DNA of 64,000 nt, taken from positions 13,563,585-13,627,584 of the forward strand of contig JALPQD010000006.1 of NCBI GenBank assembly GCA_023101885.1. The letters run 5' to 3'. Under the pieces are notes generated by a model. It was given only the letters and a program-made list of their open reading frames with translations, did no database searches and was not told the origin of the DNA. This DNA is from Typhlomys cinereus. Taxonomy: Eukaryota > Chordata > Mammalia > Rodentia > Platacanthomyidae. A program made the translations under genes and the position numbers. This document shows, piece after piece, positions 35,905 to 48,835 of the stretch (within the stretch, counting starts at the first letter, position 1; each line of letters opens with the position of its first letter).

Positions 35905-36120
35905 AAATAACTCAGCAAGAAATGTATTGACTCACAAATCTGGAGATCTGAGTTCAAAGTCCACAAAGGTAGAATTAAACTTACTTCTGAAAGCTGTCTT
36001 CCTCTTACTCCACCAATGTGTAATGACATGCATAGATGAACAAGACAGCTGTGCCTCTATCTACCTATCCATCTACCTTTCTATATCTTTTTCCCTTTCA
36101 TTCACTCATGCAAAGAAATG
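35905..36120 (+). repeat. Old tRNA-type SINE
   Basis: 'aataactcagcaagaaatg' (A-box region) and 'ctgagttcaaagtccac' (B-box region) followed by a SINE-like body. The 3' part holds a (CTAT)-like simple run. Diverged and partial. Confidence 0.5.
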
Positions 36121-36916
36121 AAATACTAAATAGAATTTTTAAAATATTTAGTATTAAATATATTTTACTGCCAAAAACAATACCAGGGATAATGAACATA
36201 AATACATAACTCACTGCAAAATATAAATAAATGCTAATCAAACTTAGCTCTGAGAAAGAGATGATTCTAAGGATCTCATTTCCAAAATACAAATTCCAAA
36301 TCAGTACTCAGGGCATTCTGCAATTGTTACTAGGGCAACACAAGAAAGAAGCAGATGAAGTTAAACCTTGCCCTTCTCAACCAAACACCTGGACAAATAC
36401 TATGGACAGTAACACATGAGCAAATATGATGACAGCAGAAAACTTCCACTGCTCATCTCAGCTCAGCTCATTTGGTTTATTACCAAAACATAAGCCTCAA
36501 GTAAGAGGGCACTTGAAGTAACTATATAAGCTGCTACTCACATCAACCTTTCCCTCCATCAGATGAGAACCAAGAAGACTAGCTAAAATACGCATCATTG
36601 TTTCAGGTTGAAGTGAGTGACATGATGGAATTAGCAGTATAATGGTCAGCTTGTCAGGAGCAACTCTGCTCCTTAAAACCACAATGCAACATTCTCTAAA
36701 TATTTTGAAAAGCAAAGACTCTTGGGAAATTTGTATCAGTGTGAAAATGAAGACACAATCTTCTATTGGCTTCATTTTGAAACAAAATATTTATACTTGT
36801 ATTTGAGTGAAGGGTTTTATTCTTTACAGAAAAAACTACAGTTTTTATGTCACTGGTTTTAAAAAACTCATTTATCAAACTTAAAATAGTAAATATTTTG
36901 GGAGGCAAAAGAACAC

Positions 36917-37163
36917 ACTTCAATAGAGAAATTAGCCCATGGTCATGTGCTGCATGTAAGCAGTGAGACAACTGATGCAGCTCACTCTCACTTCCCTTCC
37001 TCTTCATTTGGGACTGAGAAGGTTGGATCTCCCCAGTCAGAGAGGATATAAGGATTAGCAGATAGATGGTGACCAACCAGGCAAAAAGGAAGACTGACTC
37101 CTCTCACTGCTGTGTCCTATTCCTTCCATCTACCTTCAAGCATCTCCTTATATTAAGATTTTT
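36917..37163 (+). mobile_element. Older L1 3' UTR, left part (split by RPL26 retrocopy)
   Basis: Co-linear with the older-subfamily 3' UTR at 16.4 kb: 'gaggatataaggattagcag', 'gactgactcctctcactgct', 'gtcctattccttccatcta'. It stops at the 17-bp TSD of the RPL26 retrocopy and continues at 37691. Confidence 0.8.
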
Positions 37164-38395
<1,232 letters not shown>

Positions 38396-39129
38396 GACAT
38401 TTTGAAGGTGCCAAAGAAAATACAATGATTCATAAATGACCTACAAATGGTAATGCTGAATTTATTTTGCAAGAATATTCACGTATTTCTCAATAGCTTG
38501 GTACTACATTTATATATAACAAACTTGTGAGGAGATCAAAATTTAAAATCTTATCTGAATTCCTCACTGATTATATTTCTAGAACTTCAAAAGAAATTGA
38601 TCTGATTTCTTACTTGCCCTAGCAAATATGAATTACTAATAAAAACAAATAAGTAAAACTTAACTATGCTTTTAAAACAGTTCACACATGTTGATTAAAC
38701 CTCATTTTCAAACATTTTATTGGCCAATAACATGTCTATAAACAACGACAATAGAAAAACTGACATGAAGGAATGGCGAAATGGGAGAAGAGAGCATCAT
38801 ACTGCATGAATAAATAACCAAAAGATCAAAAATATGACAAAGCTCCTCATTCTTTTAAACAGAAAGAAGGCTAAATGAGAAATAGGAAAGGTAAGTAGTA
38901 GTGGAAGATCTGAGGAAGATTTGGGCAAATTTCACACTGTACACTTACATTAAAAGTTATCCAATGCAGGAAGAAAAGCATTTAAATATAAGGGGATGAA
39001 AAGAAAGAAGAAAAAGAAATGAATTCCAGAATAAGGAATATCAAAGTCAACCCTAAAGAGATTTTTATAAGACAAAGGGAGTAAATCATTTAGCAAGAAA
39101 TAGAAAAATTCACAGATAGTTTTTGAGTT
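38396..39129. other. AT-rich DNA, nothing seen
   Basis: No recognised gene or repeat. Confidence 0.4.
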
Positions 39130-39146
39130 AAAACTAATACACTCAA

Positions 39147-39444
39147 GGGGCTGGGGAGGTGGCTCAGGGCTTAAGCCTCTGCCTTGCAGGCAGAAGGTCC
39201 TGAGTTCGGATCCTAGACCCCACGTATAGACTCCAGGCAGAAGCGGGGGCAGCCTGTGTTTCTGGTCCTGGTAGGGCGGAGCCTGTGAATCCCGGGACAG
39301 AGCAAACAAGGAGGAGGTGGAGGCGGTCCATGGTGATTTCCGAATTCGCCCGTGGTTCTACACACACACATACATACATACACACATCCGCACACAAGCA
39401 TATACGCACAATCGAATAAATAATAAATAATAAAAAATTTTGAA
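39147..39444 (+). mobile_element. Young tRNA-derived SINE, 17-bp TSD
   Basis: GC-rich family copy with head 'ggggctggggaggtggctca', body 'cacgtatagactccaggcag' and 'ttctggtcctggtagggcgg', a (CA)/(CATA) tract and an A-rich tail. Flanks 'aaaactaatacactcaa' (39130-39146) and 'aaaactgatacactcaa' (39445-39461) differ by one base. Minus frames across it are artefacts. Confidence 0.93.
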
Positions 39445-39644
39445 AAAACTGATACACTCAAAAATGGAAAATATTAGTTTTCTATGCCTCAAATGCATTT
39501 TTGCAACACATGAATAAGCAGGCTCTGAATTTATGGTGACCAACACTAAAGTCATAGTTAATTTATAAACTATATGCATGCAAATTGCTGGTATAAAATG
39601 TGCATTGATAACAAGTTCCATGAATCTCTAAAATTGTGCACAAA

Positions 39645-39648
39645 TGGA

Positions 39649-39685
<37 letters not shown>

Positions 39686-39926
39686 CGGGTGGGTGTGTAG
39701 GAAGACACTTACTTGGATGTGTGTGCCTATGGAGACCAACAAATAACATCAGGAATCTTCCTGGATTTTTCTATCTCCTTATTGTTTTGCTGTGGGCTTT
39801 CCTACATTCTACTTTCCAGGGTCAGAATTCCAGGCCACTCCATTTATGCGGGATCTGGGATCTGAACTCAGATCCTTTTGTTTGCAAGGCAAAAGCTTTA
39901 ACCTTTGAGCCATTTCTCCAGTCCTC
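39645..39926 (-). mobile_element. tRNA-derived SINE (older subfamily)
   Basis: Minus-strand head 'aggactggagaaatggctca' with 'gatctgagttcagatcccag' and the older body ('aatccaggaagattcctgat', 'ataggcacacacatccaa'). The (TG)n tract at 39649-39682 is its CA-type 3' end. A 118-codon plus frame crosses it and is an artefact. Confidence 0.85.
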
Positions 39927-40229
39927 ATAAGTGGCCCTTTTAATCCACTCGTGAAAAACAAACTAAAGAAAAAGAATTAAAAACAGCCCTCATAACCCAG
40001 GCTACAGACTGTAAATGTGCAAAACACTTTTTTCCACAAGTTTTCAGAGAACCTAATGTAAGAGCTTATGCCTACTTGAGGAATTAAGCCTCTTACCTCC
40101 AGACTTCTTATGACATTAAGTAAGTATCTTTAAATGCAGGAACAAGGCTACATAATCTCTTCAGAGTCTTCAAAACTTCTGTGATAAAAGTTTAACAGTA
40201 AAAATTTGTACAAAGACATTCTAAGTAGT

Positions 40230-40722
40230 TATATGTGATGGCTAATCTTGATCTTGACCTTGATTAAGAGATACTCTGGAGATAAGAAAAGTGTGTTTCT
40301 TAATGTGTATGAAAGGTTTTTTCCAGAGATGATTAGGTCATGAAAACTCTGGTATAATCAATGATTTAATCCATTGCTGGATGTGAAATTTGAATGAACT
40401 CTTGGAAGGCGGTGCAATTGTGGAAGGTAAAGCAGAGTTGGAGAAAGAATGACACTTGGGGATGTGCCTTTTAAGGGCATATCTTGGCTACATGGTGCCT
40501 TCCCATTTTTTCTCTCTGCTTTCTGTCAAGATGATATAAGTAAATTTTCTTGATGAAATTTTACCCTTGCTTCCATGATGTTCTATTTCCCAACAGGCTC
40601 AGACCAATACACCAAGGTAACCATCGTGAATCCTCTGAAACTATGAGTCAAAGATAAACCATTTCCTTTTAAGTTGTTCTTGTAGATATTCATCCAACTG
40701 GAAAGAAACTAACACAAAATAA
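40230..40722 (+). repeat. Old interspersed repeat, family uncertain
   Basis: 'tgtgatggctaatcttgatc', 'agagatgattaggtcatgaa', 'aatccattgctggatgtgaa', 'ggggatgtgccttttaaggg' and 'tctgaaactatgagtcaaag' are in the order of a well-known old rodent repeat ending in an 'actaac' motif. I cannot name the family reliably. The block at 10.93 kb may be a shorter relative. Confidence 0.5.
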
Positions 40723-41094
40723 TATTGATAAGATAGATTCTCACAAGTATGAAATTAAGTTAAATATAGGAAATGAAACATGAAGTATAATGTGCAAAAG
40801 ATGAATAAAAGTTCTCTTAAATATTTTTTATGAAATGAGAAATATCGTCTTCACATTCTTCGTATTTTACCATCCTTCTCCAATTATTAGAACATTAAAC
40901 CACAGTACCAAGAAAGTTTAAAGAGTTTCCCAGGTGCTGTAGATTAAGAAATTGGGATTCAAGTGTGATTAACAATTGCTCAAGGAACTTTAATACCAGG
41001 AATTTGTAGCATTATAAATTGGAAGCAAATACAAGTTTCTGCAAGGGGATGAGTTGAACATTCTGTGTCACCACGAATGACAACACAAGTTTAG
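40723..41094. other. AT-rich DNA, nothing seen
   Basis: No recognised gene or repeat. Confidence 0.4.
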
Positions 41095-41330
41095 GCATAT
41101 TTGTGTGTGCATGTTTGTATGTACAACTGTGCATGTACATGCATGTGGAAGCCAAAGGACAACATCAGCTAATGTTGCTCTGGTACTCTGCAATTGTTTG
41201 TTGTTGTTGTTTTTTGAGACAAGGTTTCTCAAAGGTCAAAAACTCTCCAAGTAGATTAGGTGGGCTGGTCATCAAGACCTTGGGGTCTACCCGCCTCTGC
41301 ATTTCACTGGGATAAACACATGTGTGTGTT
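41095..41330 (-). repeat. Old B3-like SINE fragment
   Basis: Read on the minus strand the B3-type core ('aggcgggtagaccccaaggt', 'gtctcaaaaaacaac') ends in 'catgtacatgcacag' alternation. The tRNA-like head is missing. Diverged. Confidence 0.45.
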
Positions 41331-44300
41331 TTTTTAAATATAAGCACAAAGATAAAGCTCTGTCCTTATATTAAACTAACTGAGCTAAACTCCCCATTCC
41401 AAGACCATGTATTTTGAAATATGATCCCAAAACAAGCACCTTAACATAATTGTTTCTGTATTCTCTGAAAATCTCTATGTATTTTAGTAATAAAAATGCA
41501 AATGATGCAGATGACAAGTATCAAAAGAAGTTATTTGGATCTATCCATGGGAACGTCAACAATTAATAGCTAGGTATTAGAGAAAAAGCTCACATTAAAT
41601 CATAATGAAGGAAGGACAAAAGGAAATTAGGAAAGCAACAATATAAAATAAAGGATGAAGCATTTAACAAAGAGGAGTTCCAAGGTCAAATGGTCAATGA
41701 GAGTTTGATAAGCAATACTTTGGAAATGTGATAGATGTCCTTGATCCACACATGGAGGTAGGCTGAAGAATAATTCAGATTGGTTAGCAAGCAGAAACAG
41801 GGGATATAAATACCTATTTGGAGAAATTTGTACACAAAGAAAGAAAGAGAGGGGGAAGAGAGAAAAAAATAAAGGAAAAAGAGAACGGCATTTTTGTCTG
41901 TATAAAATGAAGCCAAAACTGGCTGAAATTAGAGAAATGAGTCATTCAAGATTCTGCTGCCATCTTTTATTAACTATTTGACCATTATGAAATATATATA
42001 TCATATCTCTAAACTCTTGATGATACTATATTAAAGTTATTTTATAATGATTTCCAAAACCAGTAGACTAAAAGGAAATCTCTTTAGTATATGACTTGTG
42101 GCTTTACATTCAGTCTAACTTCTCAATTTGGCCCCCATTTGAAGATACACTGAATTATATGACACTTCTCCATAAGCCAGACAGTCTTATCCCTCCTGCC
42201 CTTTATGTGCATTCTTACTTTATCTCAGAACATTTCCTCCCCCAGAGCAATCATAATCTCATTCCTTCACCTATCAAACTCCAGATCCTTCTAATCTCAC
42301 AGGAAGAATCATGTCCTTTTCTAAATACTCAGGTTTATAGATTGTCATTACATTTGTACTCCAATAACTCATAGTTCAAAGTAGATATTTCATTTTTGTT
42401 TGTCTATTTCCATATTTAAAATATTATAAATACTAATAAATGTTTTTAAGTAAAGAAAATAATTGATTTGTTACTAAAAATCTGGTACACACCCAAAGCA
42501 TGACTAGCTTAGATTGGGTCATATGTGATGTATACAACTCGGTTCTAAGGGAAGCTAGTGTATTGTGAACTGCAGGTACATTTATTTCACTGAAAACTAA
42601 GCCCAAATCACATTTTGATAATGAAATACTTCTCAATGCCTTGACTTACCTCCTTGACTTCAGCTTGCCTATATTTAACAAGAATCACTTAAAGACACAT
42701 GTAATATCCAAAGCTCTAGGAAGGTTGCAAAATTGTAATGCTCGTTTCCTGAACTCATATTTTCGTATCTGGAGAGAGAGAGGTCAAGATCCATGGAAAC
42801 ATAAATCACTTTGAAGTATTTCTAAGTGCTTTTTGGACAACTATCTTATGAGTAAAAAGAAGGTGTGTGGAGTGACTTCTCCATAAATAGATATTGGGTT
42901 AATGTCTTAAAAGACAAAGAATCTTCTAGCTACAGAGCAGGATGACCTTCACTCCACATTTAAATACATCTTAAGTGTGCACCTACTTAGAAATTGTACA
43001 GTCACAAGTAAAATCACTTTTCTGACCTAAGCCAAATAAAAACCCATAAAATAATAGAAAATAGAAGATTTTTTTAAACAGCAAGCAAATAAATAATTCT
43101 TAAAGCAATTCAACTTAAGAATACAGTATAAACAAGATTTTTGTCTTTTCCTATTACCGTGTGTGATAGGTGGTAATTCCGGACTGACTTAAAAGTTGTA
43201 TTTTTGTCATTTGTTTGTATTTGTGGTTAATTAAGAAATGTAGCTTGTTTTCATATATTAAGTATCAATCATGTCGGATTTTTTTTGGTGGACAGGACTG
43301 TCTGTTTTCATTTAACCATCAAACTCATGATCTGGTGACATAAGACAGAAGAGAAGAGAATAAGGGTACAAAATAAAAGCATTACGATTATTAGCTATTG
43401 AAAGGTTAAAACAACTAAATTATCATTTGGCTTGGCTGCTTTGTGATCTTTTTTGTTCTTAAGCAAAAATCCTTCCCTGAGACTGCCATCTTGGTAAAAT
43501 AATGTGAAGTCCACCACAGGTGGTGATTTTTATCTCCTCTGCCTCCACCTAAAGAACTTTTACTCTCCAGACTCAGCAACAGGCATGTTTCAGCTGCAAT
43601 AACACACCTACTTACTTTTCAAAAAAAAATCATATTTTTTCTTTGGACTTGAGATTTTATCCAAAGCTGTGGCCAAAATAATATGTGATAAATGTTTTAA
43701 CTCTGAAAATGTCACCCAGTGATTTTAATAGGAAATTTAATATAAACATGACAACTTTTTTTTTCACCACATTCCCCATTCACAGCTGCTTCAGGAGTCT
43801 GGGAAATGGCCTCAAAAGAATTTACTTTGAGCTGTTCTCTTTTAGTATAAATAATAATAAAAACATATATAGCATCTGGTTTGCACTAAGTTTGAATACC
43901 TTGTAAAATATCTCCATTTTGGTTTAACTGGAGCTTTTTTCCTCACAAGTCTAAAATTATTTTTAATCTTTGGAAAAAAAACTGAGTAATACAACTAGCG
44001 TAGCTCTGATATAGGAAAGAAAAACAACCGATTAAGAGATGCCTTCTGAGGTCACTGTTTCATATGATAAAACAAGCTTAGGATGGCAAGTCTCCTATAG
44101 AAATCTTGGATCCTTCTAATTGTTCTAATTGATGAATTTCTTTGAGGAAAAAGGTGGGCTCCATTTCTGTTTTTAAAATTCCAATGTGTCTTTAATAGAG
44201 TAACTAATGACAACCTTCCCCTTGTTCTCACTTAAGAGGAAACCCTATAATAAGAGCTTCCCAAAATGTCAAATAATAACTTGTCTCATAACAGGGCTTC

Positions 44301-45577
44301 TTTGTTCATTCACCATGTCTCTTTTGATATGCATAGATAATAAAAGTTCATGTAAAACTAAAGGTAATATAGAGCAAAAGCCAGCACTAATTCTGTATAA
44401 ATATGTCTGATTAATAAGAATGCCATTGTTATGGTTATTTTGTAATGTCACGATTGTTGCAAGAACAGAGGATAGAAGTACTCTTACTCTCACTGTTTTT
44501 GTTCATCCTCTGTCACCCAACCAATCAGGGAATTTTTGTTCAATGGGAGAAATGAAGGATGAGGTTTTTTTGTCCATTAATTATTTTTGTTGCATTAGTT
44601 CATCTCATAAGTTAGGAAACTAGTTGAAATTAAGGAATAAAAATTACCTATTTTATTCTGAAATTAAACTGAATATCCACAAAAACAATGAATCTATTCT
44701 GCACACTTACTTTTAAAGCATTTCTTTTTAACATTAACAACCATGGTGTGCTAAAGGCAAAATTTAGCACAATTGCACTAAGACTGGGTTAAGAGTCTGG
44801 CAAGTTAAACATCATCTATGTTTTGAAATTATAACTCATACCAAAGATTGTATGTGGGTTCAGTTCCAAATGTCAAAATTGCACCATGGTGAAGTAATGA
44901 GAAAACTTGGACTGAGTGTATATGTCGTTATTGGAAAATAAATAGAATATGGGTCATCAATAAAAGCCAACATTCACTGAAAGCAGCCTGATATATTTGA
45001 AAGACAATTCTAGGATAGTAGATGTCTGTATTGCTATTTTGTTTTGTCTTTAAATTCTTCTTTCCTAAATCCATGCTTCCTCCCTTGAGGCAGCAGTACA
45101 ATATAAAAACTTAACTGTCGACCTTAAATTTAGCTGACATTTTTATATCCTTCACAACATATTCTTTAGATTGCACCCAAGAAAGAGATTATTAAATAGT
45201 AGCAGGAGACCAGTTGCCAGACCATGTTGACTGAGGGAAAAAAAAAAAAACAAAACAGTGCTGTGCCTACTTGTTCACAAACCGAACATTTCCTTATCCT
45301 TATAATCAACTTCATAAATAAGTTGCTATTAGTGACCAGGAAAAGGCAAATGGCATTATAGTCCTCTCACACATACTCAATAGTCTCAGAAAGTGGTGGG
45401 AAGTACATGAAAAGGTGCATCTTCAGCTAAGCTAAAATCTTCTGTGAAGTCAGTTCTGTCAGTAGGAGGAAAGTAAAACAAGCTTCTCTTATTTTGGCCT
45501 ATTTGGCATAGCAATTAGCTACAATTCCATTTTCCTAAGGCCAGCATCATTTAGAGAATTTACAAAAACAGAAAATT
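41331..45577. other. 4.2 kb with no recognised repeat or gene
   Basis: The longest stretch free of young repeats. Segments at about 43140-43600 and 44150-44620 have non-trivial complexity and could be conserved non-coding DNA, but nothing in the sequence alone proves it. Frames of 60-92 codons (for example 42096-42374) show no domain. Confidence 0.4.
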
Positions 45578-45599
45578 AGAATTTTCTTTAATTTTTATA

Positions 45600-45995
45600 C
45601 TCTATACTAGATAGGGCTGAAGCAATCATAATTGGACTTTGCATGCCCTGCGCATTGTCCAACACACTGTTGACCTCACAAAGTCTAGCATCTGCTAAAG
45701 GCACAAAGATCCTTGGAGGCAAAGGATTGGCAGCCATAGCAGTGTTCCTATACCTAAGGGGAACACGGGAAAGGGTTCGGGAAAGGCCACTGGGTCCTTG
45801 TACGTCATCGGAGAGGAGGACCCAGAGGAAAATCAGACATGCACAAGAAAGGACTCTCTGGGAATTGGGGTGGGAGGCACTGGGGGATGGGGAGGGAGAG
45901 GGGTGGGGAGGGGGAGCAGGGAGTACGGGGGGAGGAGGAGGGAGGGAGGGAACTGGTGTACCTAATAAGTTTGTATGAGCTGAAATAAAAAAAAA
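45600..45995 (+). mobile_element. 5'-truncated L1 3' UTR, 21-bp TSD
   Basis: L1 3' UTR from the 'agatagggctgaagcaatca' region through the G-rich tract (45865-45950) to 'taagtttgtatgagctgaaa' and an A-tail. A 21-bp direct repeat lies at 45579-45599 and 45996-46016 (starts 'gaattttc', ends 'ttttata'), exact. Upstream context 'aatta/gaatt'. It shares 'ctgttgacctca', 'ctatacctaagg' and 'gaaaatcagacatg' with the copy at 3.8 kb. The 111-codon frame inside is UTR. Confidence 0.95.
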
Positions 45996-46016
45996 GAATT
46001 TTCTTTAATTTTTATA

Positions 46017-48270
46017 AACTGAATTTACATATTTTCAGTCTCTCAAAACTTTCCATGTTTTATTAATGAATAAAGATCTTCTTGATAGTAACTTTAATGT
46101 GAAATAGGTAGTAAATAATGTCCTAATCTGCTAGAATAATCCTTTTTCTCAATCTCTATAGAGAGGTTTAAGGAAAGTAACAGTTTACAGTCAATATTAG
46201 GTTTAATTATGCTTAATGAAAGCTAGTGTCTCTGTTTACAAACTTCATTTAGGTGTGTAGATCCTACATGACTTTTCCCTTGGCCTTTCTTTGATTCCTT
46301 AATAGTGCCTCTGTGTACTGTATCCTCGACACTTAAATCTATGAAGTCATTTCTGGAGAACAAAGCAAGTAAGGCACCGTTTCAGTGGAGATACCAGTAG
46401 CTGAGTGCAGTTCTCATACAACTGCACCTTTCTTCAGAAATAGAACTATCAATTTTATGCTTATCAAATATATTCACTTAAGATGTTAATGATTGTATAA
46501 ATCCCAGATTTTTGTAAAATTTATACATATATATAAAATGTGTTTCAAATTAAGAAAAAGCAATAATGCATAGATTAAAATAATAGAATACCAAACACTT
46601 CTAAGATGTCCTGTATTAATCTTTCAACATAGTTATTTTAATTAATAAAACTAAGATTGATATTTACTTGGACAAATTTCTAGTTATTTTTGTGTAATTG
46701 TTTCTTAAAATGTCAATCACCTATATTATAGAATATAGGACATTGGGTTTTCTTCCAGCAGACATAAAATTAAGCTTTAAAACACCAAGTAATGAGTAAC
46801 AGAAATGTTGTGCCCATTTCTTTAAAGAAACCTCTTGAGTAAAATTTTGTGTCACTATGTGCTGTTGACAATGCAATTTCTTCCAGTCTATCCATACAAG
46901 AGTCAATCATGTAAATATTTGTTATGTACCTAATCTGATTTAAGAACAAAGATAGGGTAGATAATTTGCATTTTGTCAGGAAACATGACTTTCCACCTAA
47001 AGCACCAGTGAAAGCTAACTCACAAATGCAGTACTCATGATGCTCGTAAGTCAATGCTAAAGACACATAGGTCTCATCTGTTGACTCTCCATCAGATGTT
47101 AAACAAAACCTCTATTAATGAGACAAAATTTGTTTTCTAGGCCACAGGAAGATCATAGCTGAAGTGAAGGGTGAGGGTGAAGGCAACAACCCTACAGCAC
47201 ACAGAGTGTGTCTAAGTCAGGGATTGTGATTGTATGCAGCAAAAACTGTGTACCAGGAAAAAAAGGTATGGAGGGTAGCAGGAAAGATACAGGAAATCTG
47301 GTTGAAAAAGTAGGCTGGAACCACTTTAAGAACTTGCAGTAATCCTTTGTTAGCTTTAAGAAATATGAAGCATTTCAATAAAGAGTCAACTTTACAAAGC
47401 AAGGAGGAAATCTGTATAAATCCTGCCAATTACATGCAATTGTCCTAAGCCTGCAGAGCTCTAAACACTATTTTCAAAGTTTAAAGTTACCAGAATATTA
47501 TTATTAGAAGTCATTATATTTAGGTCAATGGATTACTTTGTGTCGTGGGGCAAATAATCTTAAAGTGTTTTATTTGAAAGACTGGCTGCCGACAATGGAA
47601 GTGAGTGAGAAATGAAACAAGCTGTAGGTTCACATCCATATGAAATTATGGGGCACTTGAAAGGGTTAAATAAATGTGATGAAATCGAAATTTAATTGTA
47701 ATTTCAGAAATTTTGTGCCTTTTGAAAATTCTATCTTAGTATACCCTGACACTATTTTCTGCTTCAAATTCATTGAAATTTAACTTATTGATTTAATTAG
47801 CAAGTAAAAAACTGCAGGTACATAAAAATATATGGTATAGAGAACAATGTCCAAACATACATGAATTACCTCAAACCTCTTTTTTTTATTTAGTAAGAAT
47901 TAAAAAAACCTACTCTCTTAGCAATATGGAAATTAACACAATATTTAAAATAGTCTCCATGACATTTAATTTCTTTGATCTCTTGAAATATTTCCTATTG
48001 TCTGTGTAGGTCTTTAACCAATATCTTCCTTCTATTCCTATACCTCTGAAAACTACCATTTAACTCTGTTTCTATGAGTTAATTTTTAATCATTTTTAAC
48101 TTAATCTTTAAAAAATTAAGCATAGCATAGAAAAAAATGACACAATATTTTCTTTAGTGTGCCTACTTTATTTCATTAAATATAGCTGCAGTTCCAATAA
48201 CTACAAGAATATTAGTACCCATTTGTGGGCAGAAACATAGAAATTAAGACTAAATAAGTATTTCTGTGTT
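46017..48270. other. Unique AT-rich DNA, no gene seen
   Basis: No recognised repeat or gene. Frames at 46721-46906, 46770-47066 and 47217-47429 have no domain. Confidence 0.4.
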
Positions 48271-48275
48271 GTGTG

Positions 48276-48314
<39 letters not shown>
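48271..48314. repeat. (TG)n microsatellite
   Basis: About 20 TG units with few interruptions. Confidence 0.95.
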
Positions 48315-48315
<1 letters not shown>

Positions 48316-48329
48316 GCGTGTTTCCCATT

Positions 48330-48835
48330 TATCAGCTGACTTGATTCCATATATTGGCTGGTTCGAACAACACTGTAAAGAATACTAAAATGAAACTACT
48401 TCTTCTATATAATACTTCCACAATACTGTGAACTATACCTAGTAGTAGCATTGCAGGATCACATGGAAATTCTATCTTTAATTTTTTGAGTGACCTCAAA
48501 CATGTTTTCCATAATGTACTAATCTGCATTCCTTTCAACTGTGCACAAAGGACTCTTTGTCTGAACAACCTCAGCAACATGTCTTTTCCCTTTTAAATAC
48601 CCACTGCTTTACTGGACTTAGATAATTTTAACTTGTATTCTTCTGTTAATTTTTTTCCTTTTCCATTGACTGATTTTTATGTTTTCTTGCAAGAAATGTC
48701 TATTCACATCCTTTATCTATGAGTCAACATTGTTGAAGACATTAAGAATTTTTATCAGATGCATGGTTTAAAACTATATTTTCCAGTTTCCTTAGGTTAT
48801 TATTTACTTCTGTGTTCCTGTAAATATTTTTAATT
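48330..48835 (-). repeat. Old L1 ORF2 C-terminal fragment
   Basis: The minus-strand frame at 48332-48580 reads with the L1 ORF2 C-terminus: 'LRSLKKLKIEFPCDPAMLLLGI', then 'VFFTVLFEPANIWNQ', matching the LKKLEIEMPYDPAIPLLGI and FTIAKSWNQ blocks of the full-length copy. Upstream ORF2 sequence continues to about 48.83 kb in decayed form. Confidence 0.8.
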
